This document shows, in pieces, positions 8,126 to 14,405 of a stretch of DNA of 25,738 nt (the first letter of the stretch is position 1; each line of letters starts with the position of its first letter). The stretch is from Bacillota bacterium (GTDB lineage: Bacteria; Bacillota; Bacilli; Paenibacillales; Paenibacillaceae). The stretch is from contig JAEZZE010000448.1 of assembly GCA_023418755.1 (NCBI GenBank), forward strand, positions 1 to 25,738, written 5' to 3'. Under the pieces are notes generated by a model that was not told the DNA's origin, ran no database searches, and saw nothing but the letters and a program-made list of their open reading frames with translations. The translations under genes and the position numbers were made by a program.

Positions 8126-9142
8126 TCAGAAGTTCCCCTTTCTCTCCTGAAAATGCGTCGGCTTGTTCCAGGTCGGCCCGCCGTGCCGAACCCACTCCGC
8201 CGTCCAGTCGATCATCTGCAGCAGCGGCACGCGAGGGTAGCCGAACAATTGATGCGAGTTCGCCGCGTTATTCAGCAGCGCCGTGTCGGACTCGGTTCCG
8301 GCGAAGAGCGCTTCTCTGCGGAGGCGTTTCGCAAACTCCTTGGCCGCCCACCGGATCGACAGCGTTTCGGGCCCCGTGATGTTGAGTACAGTCGGCGGGC
8401 TGCTGCATTGCGTCAGGCTGCGAATGGCCATCGCGTTGGCGTCTCCCTGCCAGATGACATTGGCGAAGCCCATCGTCAGGTCGATCTCGCGGCCCTCGTC
8501 GACCGCCTTCGCCAGCTCCAGAAGCACGCCGTATCGCAAATCGATCGCATAGTTCAGCCGATACATAACCATCGGCGTTCCGTTTTTGACGGAATGGTAT
8601 TCGAAAACCCGCTCGCGTCCCAGCGTCGACTGCGCATACTCGCCGATCGGCTCCGGCGCGACTCGCTCGTCGGCTCCCCCGCTCGCAACCGGCTGAAACG
8701 GGTAGATGTTGCCGGAGGAGAACGCGACGATGCGCGACTCCTTGTACTTCTCCGCGACCCTTCCCGGAAGATACGCGTTCATTGCCCACGTCAGATACTC
8801 CCGCCCCTTCGTGCCGAACTTGTTGCCCGCCATATAGATCACGTTCTCTGCGTCCGGCAGCGCGCGCAGCGACTCGTCGTCCAGCAGCTCGCAAGAAATC
8901 GTCTCGATGCCCGCGTCTTCCAGTTCTTGACGGGCCTCGCGATTCGAGAATCTCGACACGCCGATCACCCGCTTGCTCAGCCCGCCCTCGCGGATCGCGT
9001 TCATCGCCAGCTTTGCCAGGCTGGGCCCCATTTTTCCGCCGACTCCCAGCAGGACGATATCCCCGGAAATCCTCTCCAAATCCCGCACCAGTTCCTGGGA
9101 AGGCTCCGCCAGCTTCGCCTCCAGTTGTTCGATCGTTCTCAT
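8126..9142 (-). CDS. NAD(P)-dependent epimerase/reductase, extended SDR type
   Basis: The frame is open from 9175, but ATG 9140-9142 has an AAGGGAG ribosome binding site and the 9175 ATG has none; 338 residues. The Rossmann nucleotide loop is IVLLGVGGKMG (residues 29-39), then a beta strand VIGVSRFSN. VIYMAGNKFG (about 101-110) is the NNAG-like strand, FSSGNIYP (141-148) the active-site Ser strand. The position of the YxxxK motif reads GEYAQST, Tyr169 with Thr173 in place of Lys. Extended SDRs oxidise, reduce or epimerise sugar-like substrates with NAD(P). The missing Lys makes standard SDR chemistry uncertain. It is the first gene of the six-gene operon and lies 98 bases downstream of the regulator. 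Confidence 0.85.
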   Translation of the reverse strand: MRTIEQLEAKLAEPSQELVRDLERISGDIVLLGVGGKMGPSLAKLAMNAIREGGLSKRVIGVSRFSNREARQELEDAGIETISCELLDDESLRALPDAENVIYMAGNKFGTKGREYLTWAMNAYLPGRVAEKYKESRIVAFSSGNIYPFQPVASGGADERVAPEPIGEYAQSTLGRERVFEYHSVKNGTPMVMYRLNYAIDLRYGVLLELAKAVDEGREIDLTMGFANVIWQGDANAMAIRSLTQCSSPPTVLNITGPETLSIRWAAKEFAKRLRREALFAGTESDTALLNNAANSHQLFGYPRVPLLQMIDWTAEWVRHGGPTWNKPTHFQERKGNF

Positions 9143-9198
9143 TCGTCCAGCTCCCTTCGAACTCGTATTCCCCATTAAGCATACGTTGCCGAAGGATA

Positions 9199-9225
9199 TA
9201 AAGACAGGACATTAAATCGTCTTTA
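9199..9225. promoter_or_regulatory. Inverted repeat, candidate operator of the six-gene operon
   Basis: TAAAGAC (9199-9205) and GTCTTTA (9219-9225) are perfect inverted arms 13 bases apart, centre to centre about two helical turns. They lie in the only gap between the regulator and the first operon gene. A possible -10 box TATGCT on the minus strand is at 9178-9183, which would place the repeat over the -35 region; no good -35 box is seen, as expected for an activated promoter. Confidence 0.45.
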
Positions 9226-9240
9226 ATTCAGCAAAAAAGC

Positions 9241-10557
9241 TTACAAGGATTTGCCCATCAGAAACGTAAAACGATACACCTGCCTCGGCCGCCCTTTCGG
9301 CATCTTCTCGTACCCTGAAATATCCACCAGGCCGCCGTCGATCCACTGCAACAGCAACCGATGGGCGCTTCGGACGGTAATATTCAGCAACTCGGCCAGC
9401 TCGTGCACCTTGTACTCGTATTTGCCGATTCGCGCCATATGCTGCAGCAGCTTGCTGAGGTACGCGCTCGTCATGCCGACGTCCTCCGCTTGTCGAATCA
9501 GCTCGACGTCGGTCGGAGAGAGAATGGCCTGTATCGGGTCCGCCATCTCCATCGGCCCGATCAGAGTCGCGTCCTCGCGCAGGATAAAGCACGCATTGCC
9601 TCCAGCTTCCTTCGCCTTGCGCAGCGCGCTGCGGGCATTGGTGCCGGCGGCGTTGGCCGACGTTCCGAAGCCGATCCCGACGCTGAGCGAGAGACCGTAA
9701 GATTTGTAGGCGTCCTTTGCCAGCGGGATCGTCTTGTAGCCGCCGGTCTCCCGCTCGAAGATCCCCCTCGTCGTGAAGAACAAATACTCATCTCCGCCGA
9801 GGGACGTCAAATAGCCGTCGAGAAGCTCCACATAGTTCAGCACCATGCGGTGGATGTCCAGCTTCAGCTTCTGTACCTCGTGCTCGCTCGTCCGCTTCAT
9901 CGCCAGCTTGCCGAAGTCGTCCACGTTGATCATCCCGACGACGACCTGCGACTCCTTGCTCCTGCGGGACTCCGTCGAGAGCAGCGCCCGCTCCAGAATG
10001 ACGATGATATCCTGGTCGGAATGGGCGATCGGTTCGCTTGGAACGGACGACCGGGAAAGCTGTTCCGCCACTTGTTCGACCCCGGTGAACGCCATGGAGC
10101 ATTCGCCGGATTCGGAGAGCCGCCGGTGGAAATCCGCCATTCGCTCGGGGGAGGCGTAAGCCGGACCGTCGTACACGTGCACTTTCGTCCGCTCCAGCCC
10201 GAGGTCCGTCAGCGTCCGCATGACCATCGCTTTCGTCAGTGAATCGACGGAGATCGCGCCCTCGAGCTTCCCCTCGCGAAAAGCCGAGAACAGTGCCTTG
10301 TACAGCCCCGCACCATTCAATGGAACGTAAAACGACGGCACGCTCGTCTCCGCCCCCAGCTTGACGGCCCGATTCGAGAGCGCGCCCGAGAGCACGAGCG
10401 CCTCGACTTCGGCGCCCAGTTCCTGCGCGGCGACGACCGCTTCCCGTTCGTTCGCCGCCGTTCTGGCAAGCGGTCGGAAGGTCGGGAAGGACTTGATAAC
10501 TCGCAGAACATGACTTACGAACGCTTCCGTTCCGATGATTCCGACTTTGATTTGCAT
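9241..10557 (-). CDS. Regulator with nucleotidyl-cyclase-like (GGDEY) domain and C-terminal winged helix
   Basis: An in-frame GTG at 10569 overlaps the AAGGAG ribosome binding site (10569-10575 region), so ATG 10555-10557 is the likely start; 438 residues. Residues 1-170 form an alpha/beta domain (KVGIIGTEAFVSHVLRVIKSF ... VEALVLSGALSN) like the N-terminal sensor parts of PrpR-type regulators. Residues about 205-328 resemble GTP cyclohydrolase III or a GGDEF domain: GMINVDDFGK with the metal-binding Asp213/Asp214, SLGGDEYLFF (252-261), and SLSVGIGFGTS (290-300). Residues about 365-435 read as a winged helix (KVHELAELLNITVRSAHRLL, then a basic GRPRQVYRF wing). It probably controls the operon downstream. 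Whether the cyclase-like domain makes a nucleotide, hydrolyses GTP or only binds it cannot be told. Confidence 0.75.
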   Translation of the reverse strand: MQIKVGIIGTEAFVSHVLRVIKSFPTFRPLARTAANEREAVVAAQELGAEVEALVLSGALSNRAVKLGAETSVPSFYVPLNGAGLYKALFSAFREGKLEGAISVDSLTKAMVMRTLTDLGLERTKVHVYDGPAYASPERMADFHRRLSESGECSMAFTGVEQVAEQLSRSSVPSEPIAHSDQDIIVILERALLSTESRRSKESQVVVGMINVDDFGKLAMKRTSEHEVQKLKLDIHRMVLNYVELLDGYLTSLGGDEYLFFTTRGIFERETGGYKTIPLAKDAYKSYGLSLSVGIGFGTSANAAGTNARSALRKAKEAGGNACFILREDATLIGPMEMADPIQAILSPTDVELIRQAEDVGMTSAYLSKLLQHMARIGKYEYKVHELAELLNITVRSAHRLLLQWIDGGLVDISGYEKMPKGRPRQVYRFTFLMGKSL

Positions 10558-10585
10558 AAGATCGATCACTCCTTCGCGTAAGGAC

Positions 10586-10657
10586 TCCGCTTCGGGCGAG
10601 CCGGTATGCGGTCGACGCTCCGAGAATTCCGGCGCCGATGACGATGTATTTTTTCAT
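10586..10657 (-). pseudogene. 5' remnant of an FAD-dependent (DadA/glycine oxidase-like) oxidoreductase gene
   Basis: An ATG at 10655-10657 with an AAAGGAA ribosome binding site eight bases away opens a frame of 24 codons beginning MKKY and containing GAGILGASTAYRLARSG. This is the N-terminal FAD-binding beta-alpha-beta of amino acid oxidases of the DadA family. After Gly24 the similarity stops abruptly: the expected strand with an acidic end (like VTLIDR) is absent, and the sequence runs straight into the ribosome binding site of the regulator. The frame itself remains open across the regulator to 9788, but that part is an out-of-frame shadow. The simplest reading is a deletion that removed the rest of the oxidase and joined its promoter and start to the regulator. 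A translated leader peptide is the alternative. Confidence 0.6.
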
Positions 10658-10695
10658 GCTAGCGTTCCTTTCGAATTCCGTTGACTCTACCCTAA

Positions 10696-10725
10696 ATACT
10701 ACCACCGCACTCGTCGCGCCTTCAA
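10696..10725 (-). promoter_or_regulatory. Candidate sigma-A promoter for the oxidase remnant and regulator
   Basis: On the minus strand TTGAAG (10720-10725), an 18-base spacer and TAGTAT (10696-10701), placing a start near 10689, about 32 bases before the remnant ATG. If the deletion reading is right, this promoter once served the oxidase and now serves the regulator. Confidence 0.5.
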
Positions 10726-10812
10726 GAAAGCGATCGGTCGCCTCGGCAAGCGTTGCCGTAGGACATGGTCATCGCCGCCACGGGATTCGTCTTGTCTTTC
10801 TTCATCAAACGA

Positions 10813-10834
10813 GTTAACGTTAAAGGCCGTTAAC
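10813..10834. promoter_or_regulatory. 7-8-7 inverted repeat between the regulator and the sigma-factor gene
   Basis: GTTAACG (10813-10819) and CGTTAAC (10828-10834) are perfect inverted arms around TTAAAGGC. The repeat lies 97 bases upstream of the sigma-factor start and about 90 bases behind the regulator promoter. No clean sigma-A or ECF promoter was found next to it, so its target is unclear. Confidence 0.35.
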
Positions 10835-10930
10835 TATAAACCTCGCGTATTCTCGTCGGCCGACTTTCGTTTTCCGCCGGAATGGGATGTTTGCGATCGC
10901 TCGATCGTGTTATAAGCAGGAGGAGAATAA

Positions 10931-11446
10931 ATGAAGAACGATTCTTTGCTGCCTGCGGATAAAGAATTGGCCGAGCTCTATCAGCGGCACGTCGATCAAG
11001 TTTACAGGCTGTGCTATCTCTATTTGCGGAATTCCGTCGACGCGGAGGACGCCGTTCAATCCGTATTCCTGAAGCTGATCCGTTCCCGAACGGTTTTCAT
11101 GGACCCCGAGCACGAGAAAGCTTGGCTGATCGTCGCCGCCCGCAATCACTGCAAGGACCTTCTGAAGCATTGGTGGAGAACGCGCCGCGCGGATATGGAC
11201 GCTTTGCCGGAACCGACTGCCCGGACCGACGGCGAACGATCGGGAGAAGTGTTGGCCAGACTGCTCTCGCTTCCCGAAAAATATAAAACCGTGCTGTACC
11301 TGTACTATTTCGAGGGGTATACGGCCAAAGAAATCGCATCGATGCTGGGGAGCAGGGAAAGCACGATCCTCACGCGGCTTTCCAGAGGCCGCGAGCGGCT
11401 TAAAATCGACTTGGGGAGGGAATCGCCATGGGCGACAACAAGATAA
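10931..11446 (+). CDS. ECF-family RNA polymerase sigma factor
   Basis: 171 residues, standard length for the ECF family. AGGAGGAGAATAA precedes the ATG. Region 2 spans about residues 12-80: LYQRHVDQVYRLCYLYLRN, the -10-recognising DAEDAVQSVFLKLI, then AWLIVAARNHCKDLLK. Region 4 covers about 112-160, LPEKYKTVLYLYYFEGYTAKEIA followed by the helix-turn-helix SRESTILTRLSRGRERLK that reads the -35. It directs core polymerase to a small regulon, usually for an envelope or environmental stress. The 3' end overlaps the next gene by 19 bases, the usual sigma and anti-sigma arrangement. The signal and regulon cannot be inferred. Confidence 0.93.
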   Translation: MKNDSLLPADKELAELYQRHVDQVYRLCYLYLRNSVDAEDAVQSVFLKLIRSRTVFMDPEHEKAWLIVAARNHCKDLLKHWWRTRRADMDALPEPTARTDGERSGEVLARLLSLPEKYKTVLYLYYFEGYTAKEIASMLGSRESTILTRLSRGRERLKIDLGRESPWATTR

Positions 11447-12462
11447 AGCGGCTGTTCGACGGCCTTGCGCCGACGGACGAGCAAAAGGAACGGATGTATC
11501 GCGGCATTCTGGCCCGCAGCAGGGACGATAATAGGAAACGGGAGCGAAGCGCTCCGGCGAAGCGGACCAAACTCGCGATCTTGGCGGCCGCCATGACGGT
11601 CCTCTTGACGACGACGGCTTTTGCGGCGGGCTTGGGGGGACTGGACGCAAGCTTCTTGAGGTTTCTGAGCCCTTCGAGTTCCGAGCAGGCGGAATATCTG
11701 TCGAACGGCGCCTATGCGATCGATAAACAAACGTCCAACGAGAACGGAACCCTTATCGTCAAGCAGGCGATCGGAGACGGAAACCTCACCTACATCCTGA
11801 TGGACTTCATCGCTCCCGAAAACACCGTGTTGGACGCGGCGCGATACCGTTTCGAGAATCCCCATACGACGACGGACGAGAGCTTCCATGGCACGGGATT
11901 CCAATTGCTGGACGACGGAAACCCCAACGATAACAAAATCAGCCTGGTCATGAGCATCATGACCGAAAACTCCTTGCAGGGGCAGTCGGCCCGATTCCGG
12001 TTTACGGACCTGCAAGCGGCGGACCCGTATCCGGGTCTCTTCCGGACAGTCCTTCCCGGGGACTGGGAGGTTTCGTTCAAGCTGGACTTCAAAGCTTATT
12101 CCTCCGTCTATCAGCCGGACAAACGAATAAACCTATACGGCTATGAAGCCGTGTTGACATCGGTATCCGTCTCGCCTATCTCGATCGCGTTAAAAATCGA
12201 AAGCAAATTCCTAAAGGAAATCGGCGAAGCCTCCGGAGAACGGCGGGAAATCGGTCCGAACCAATACGCGGATGAATACCCGGTCACGGTCCGCTACAAG
12301 GACGGCACGTCGGAAACGACGGGCATCTTTACCGGAATCCGTCTGAGCGATTTGCTGTCCGGCCGGATGCTGACGATCAAAACCTTCGAACAGGTGATCA
12401 ACGACAAGGAAATCGCGTCCGTCGTCTTCTTCGGAGCGGAAGTTCCGATCGACAACCGTTAA
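11428..12462 (+). CDS. Membrane-anchored DUF4179-like putative anti-sigma factor
   Basis: 344 residues, starting inside the sigma-factor gene with GGGGAGGGAATCGCC as ribosome binding site. Residues 1-47 are a short charged cytoplasmic part (IKRLFDGLAPTDEQKERMYRGIL), which is where sigma binding would occur. One transmembrane segment follows at about 48-67. The remaining ~275 residues are outside: a beta-rich domain with VKQAIGDGNLTYILMDFIAP, GDWEVSFKLDF and YEAVLTSVSVSPISIALKIE, the pattern of DUF4179/DUF5643 proteins found next to ECF sigma factors in Bacilli. There is no zinc-binding HxxxCxxC of the classic anti-sigma domain. The role is inferred from the overlap with the sigma gene and the one-pass topology. 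Confidence 0.75.
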   Translation: MGDNKIKRLFDGLAPTDEQKERMYRGILARSRDDNRKRERSAPAKRTKLAILAAAMTVLLTTTAFAAGLGGLDASFLRFLSPSSSEQAEYLSNGAYAIDKQTSNENGTLIVKQAIGDGNLTYILMDFIAPENTVLDAARYRFENPHTTTDESFHGTGFQLLDDGNPNDNKISLVMSIMTENSLQGQSARFRFTDLQAADPYPGLFRTVLPGDWEVSFKLDFKAYSSVYQPDKRINLYGYEAVLTSVSVSPISIALKIESKFLKEIGEASGERREIGPNQYADEYPVTVRYKDGTSETTGIFTGIRLSDLLSGRMLTIKTFEQVINDKEIASVVFFGAEVPIDNR

Positions 12463-12474
12463 GGGGCTAGTCCC

Positions 12475-12562
12475 GGAATGAGAGCATTCCCGCCTCCATT
12501 GGCAAATGAAGAACATTCGGGGACTCTGCGTTTTCCGCTCCGTGGCTTGCCCAAGGCAAGCC
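12475..12562. other. Two perfect hairpins in the convergent intergenic region
   Basis: GGAATG/CATTCC around AGAG lies at 12475-12490, and GGCTTGCC/GGCAAGCC around CAA at 12544-12562. Neither is followed by a T run on either strand. They sit downstream of the anti-sigma gene and beyond the isomerase terminator, so they may slow or end transcription from the left, but this is weak. No coding potential was seen in 12463-12698. Confidence 0.3.
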
Positions 12563-12623
12563 TAAGGACCTCCGGACGGCTCTCGCTCGCCCGCAATCAG
12601 ATCCAGAAGGCGGCGGGCAGACC

Positions 12624-12673
12624 AAAGAAAGGCAACGGCGGCCCGGGATAACTTCCCCGACGCCGCCATTGCC
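12624..12673 (-). terminator. Rho-independent terminator of the sugar isomerase gene
   Basis: Read on the minus strand, GGCAATGGCGGC (12673-12662) pairs with GCCGCCGTTGCC (12642-12631) over 12 positions with one G-T pair; a GGG/CCC inner stem closes the loop. TTTCTTT follows. It begins 26 bases after the stop codon. Confidence 0.82.
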
Positions 12674-12698
12674 TTGTAAACCGCTAATCCGCATAGGC

Positions 12699-13463
12699 TT
12701 AAATCCAGCCCCGTGCCTTGAACCATTCGAAGTTGTTTTTCGCGCTGACGATCGAAGACACCTCGTATTGCTCCTGCTCGATGATGACGTATTCCACTCC
12801 GGCTTCCTCGCAAGCCGCAAGCGCCGAATCCCAGTCCACCGTTCCTTTGCCGATCTCCGCGTCCGTGCCGTCCGCGTTGAAATCCTTGGCGTGAACGACC
12901 GGCAGCCGTCCCGCGTACTTTTTCACGTATGCCGCCGGGTCCTGGCCTCCGACCTTCACCCAGCCCAGATCGAATTCCGCGAACAGCAGATCGGCCGGAA
13001 CCCTCTCCAGAATGTGGTCGATGACCAGCTTGTCGCCGACCGGCTGGAACTCGAACGCATGGTTATGGTACCCGAACTCCAGGCCCGCTTCTTTCACGAT
13101 TCCAGCCGCTTGGGCAAGCGTATCGGCCATTTTGTGCACGTCGTCGATCGTCGGGTTGTCGCCGAGCGGATACCACGGCACGATGAACCGCTTGATCCCC
13201 AGCTCCTGAGCGTATTCCACCTGTTTCTTCAAGTTATCCCAGATCGCCGGATCGTTGACGGACAGGCCGACATGCGCCGAAGGAGCGGTCAGGCCCGCGT
13301 CGGCCAGCGCTTGCTTCACTTCTTGTACGGAACGACCATAATAGCCGGCAAATTCCACGTACTTATAACCGATTTCGCCGATCTCCTTGATCGTGCCCAG
13401 AAAATCCTTCTCGCAACGGTCGCGCACGGAATACAATTGAATGCCTACCTGCGGTTTGCTCAT
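12699..13463 (-). CDS. Sugar phosphate isomerase/epimerase (xylose-isomerase-like TIM barrel)
   Basis: ATG 13461-13463 gives 254 residues, usual for this family; an in-frame ATG five codons upstream has no ribosome binding site, while GGTGG precedes the chosen one. The barrel motifs are clear: QVGIQLYSVRDRCEKD at strand 1, YKYVEFAGYYG, GYHNHAFEFQ (about residues 131-140), LFAEFDLGWVK with Asp165, PVVHAKDFN with His191, and YVIIEQEQYE with Glu229. These give the Glu-Asp-His-Glu metal site of the AP_endonuc_2 family, whose members interconvert ketoses, inososes or sugar phosphates. The cytoplasmic substrate is unknown. It is a single gene with its own -10 box, upstream repeats and terminator; a cre-like sequence overlapping the promoter suggests carbon control. 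Confidence 0.86.
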   Translation of the reverse strand: MSKPQVGIQLYSVRDRCEKDFLGTIKEIGEIGYKYVEFAGYYGRSVQEVKQALADAGLTAPSAHVGLSVNDPAIWDNLKKQVEYAQELGIKRFIVPWYPLGDNPTIDDVHKMADTLAQAAGIVKEAGLEFGYHNHAFEFQPVGDKLVIDHILERVPADLLFAEFDLGWVKVGGQDPAAYVKKYAGRLPVVHAKDFNADGTDAEIGKGTVDWDSALAACEEAGVEYVIIEQEQYEVSSIVSAKNNFEWFKARGWI

Positions 13464-13496
13464 TCTATTTTCCACCATCCCATGGTTAGGTTGTTC

Positions 13497-13512
13497 GCGC
13501 GGCGCTCCGCGC
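13497..13512 (-). promoter_or_regulatory. GC-rich hairpin in the isomerase leader
   Basis: GCGCGG and CCGCGC, a perfect six-base stem around a four-base loop, lies between the -10 box and the start codon, about 34 bases before the ATG. It could affect translation or mRNA stability. It could also be chance in GC-rich DNA. Confidence 0.3.
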
Positions 13513-13536
13513 TCCTTCTAACTAGTATGCCTCTTA

Positions 13537-13565
13537 ATTATAGGCGCGGCAACGCTTTCCCACGA
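13537..13565 (-). promoter_or_regulatory. Promoter of the sugar isomerase gene with overlapping cre-like site
   Basis: The minus strand shows a perfect TATAAT (13537-13542). At 17 bases spacing the -35 position reads TCGTGG (13560-13565), a poor match, which suggests dependence on an activator. The spacer and -35 hold GGGAAAGCGTTGCCG (13547-13561), with the AANCG core of a CcpA cre site but 3 mismatches to the 15-base consensus. Confidence 0.45.
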
Positions 13566-13589
13566 GAGAAGTTTTTGTCCTCTTTATAT

Positions 13590-13617
13590 GCGTTTTGGAG
13601 TTTCGTCCGCGTTTTGG
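13590..13617. repeat. Direct repeat GCGTTTTGG, 19-base period, upstream of the isomerase promoter
   Basis: GCGTTTTGG occurs at 13590-13598 and again at 13609-13617. The pair lies about 25-55 bases upstream of the -35 position of the isomerase promoter. Tandem half-sites near two helical turns apart are typical of AraC-type and other activators. No regulator gene is adjacent, so the binder is unknown. Confidence 0.4.
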
Positions 13618-13669
13618 GGTCTCATCCCCTCCGAATCGCGACGCGACAGACGGATCCAAGGGCCCCGAC

Positions 13670-14404
13670 TCAGCCGCGGTCCGAGCGGGACAGCTTGACC
13701 ACCGCGCCAAGAGCGGCGGCGATCTCTCGTTCGACGGCCTGGGCCACGACGTTTGTGTGCGGATCGTACTCCGCCGCCAGGTCTGCGTCCGCGTAGCCGT
13801 CCACCGCTACGATCGCTCCCGCCCTGGCGCCCCGCAGACTCGCCACGACGTACAGAGCGGCGATCTCCATCTCCACCGCGACGGCGCCGGATTGCTTGTA
13901 AGCCTTGTGCGGAATATCCAGCGCCCCTTGGAAAAAGACGTCCAGCGACACCGTAATGCCTTGCCGGACGACTCCGCCTTGTTCTAGCGCGCTCTCGTAC
14001 AAAGCCTGAACGACCCGGCCGTCTCCGACGGCGGGAAAGCCCTCCGGCACAAGCTGGCGCGTCAGTCCTTCGGCGCGAACGGCCGCGGTGCTGACGACCA
14101 GACTGCCCGCCGGCGTATCCTGCGAGTAGGAACCCGCGGTTCCTACGCGAATCAAGGTCGTCGCGCCTCCGCGGATCAGCTCCTCGAAGCAGATCGCCGC
14201 TCCTGCGGAGCCTACGCCATGGCTGGCCACCGCCAAGGGAATGCCTTCATACTGTCCGACGAAGGTGCGGTATTCGCGGCTGAACGCCAGCTCGCGGGCG
14301 CCTTCCAGCCGTCCGGCGATGACCTCCGCCCTTCCGGGATCCCCGCATACGAGAACGTACGGAGGAATGTCTTCCGAATTCACCTGCAGAATAGGCAGCA
14401 ACAT
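13670..14404 (-). CDS. Nucleoside phosphorylase (uridine phosphorylase/PNP type)
   Basis: ATG 14402-14404 lies one base after the stop of the molybdoenzyme gene with AAGGAG just before it; 244 residues, typical of the PNP_UDP_1 family. VLVCGDPGRAEVIAG (residues 18-31) contains the phosphate-binding GDPGR. RVGTAGSYSQDTPAGSLVVS (86-105) has the RxGT/S phosphate loop, and AVEMEIAALYVVA carries the ribose-binding MEM-like MEI. The overall pattern is closer to uridine phosphorylase than to DeoD. It splits nucleosides with phosphate to base and (deoxy)ribose 1-phosphate in the cytoplasm. Being last in the nucleoside importer operon, it very likely processes the imported nucleoside. No clear terminator was seen after it. 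Confidence 0.88.
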   Translation of the reverse strand: MLLPILQVNSEDIPPYVLVCGDPGRAEVIAGRLEGARELAFSREYRTFVGQYEGIPLAVASHGVGSAGAAICFEELIRGGATTLIRVGTAGSYSQDTPAGSLVVSTAAVRAEGLTRQLVPEGFPAVGDGRVVQALYESALEQGGVVRQGITVSLDVFFQGALDIPHKAYKQSGAVAVEMEIAALYVVASLRGARAGAIVAVDGYADADLAAEYDPHTNVVAQAVEREIAAALGAVVKLSRSDRG

Positions 14405-14405
14405 G

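Noticed and set aside
9788..10705. Long minus-strand frame continuing from the oxidase start across the regulator gene
   Set aside because: Only its 24-codon start looks like a protein family. The remainder is Arg/Gly-rich, low in hydrophobic patterns and lies out of frame within the well-supported regulator.
10890..10916. TTTGCG and TATAAG as a promoter of the ECF sigma gene
   Set aside because: The spacing is only about 15 bases and TATAAG would put the start at or inside the ribosome binding site.
12475..12562. Two hairpins taken as terminators of the anti-sigma gene
   Set aside because: Neither has a T run on either strand, so they are kept only as structures and not called as terminators.
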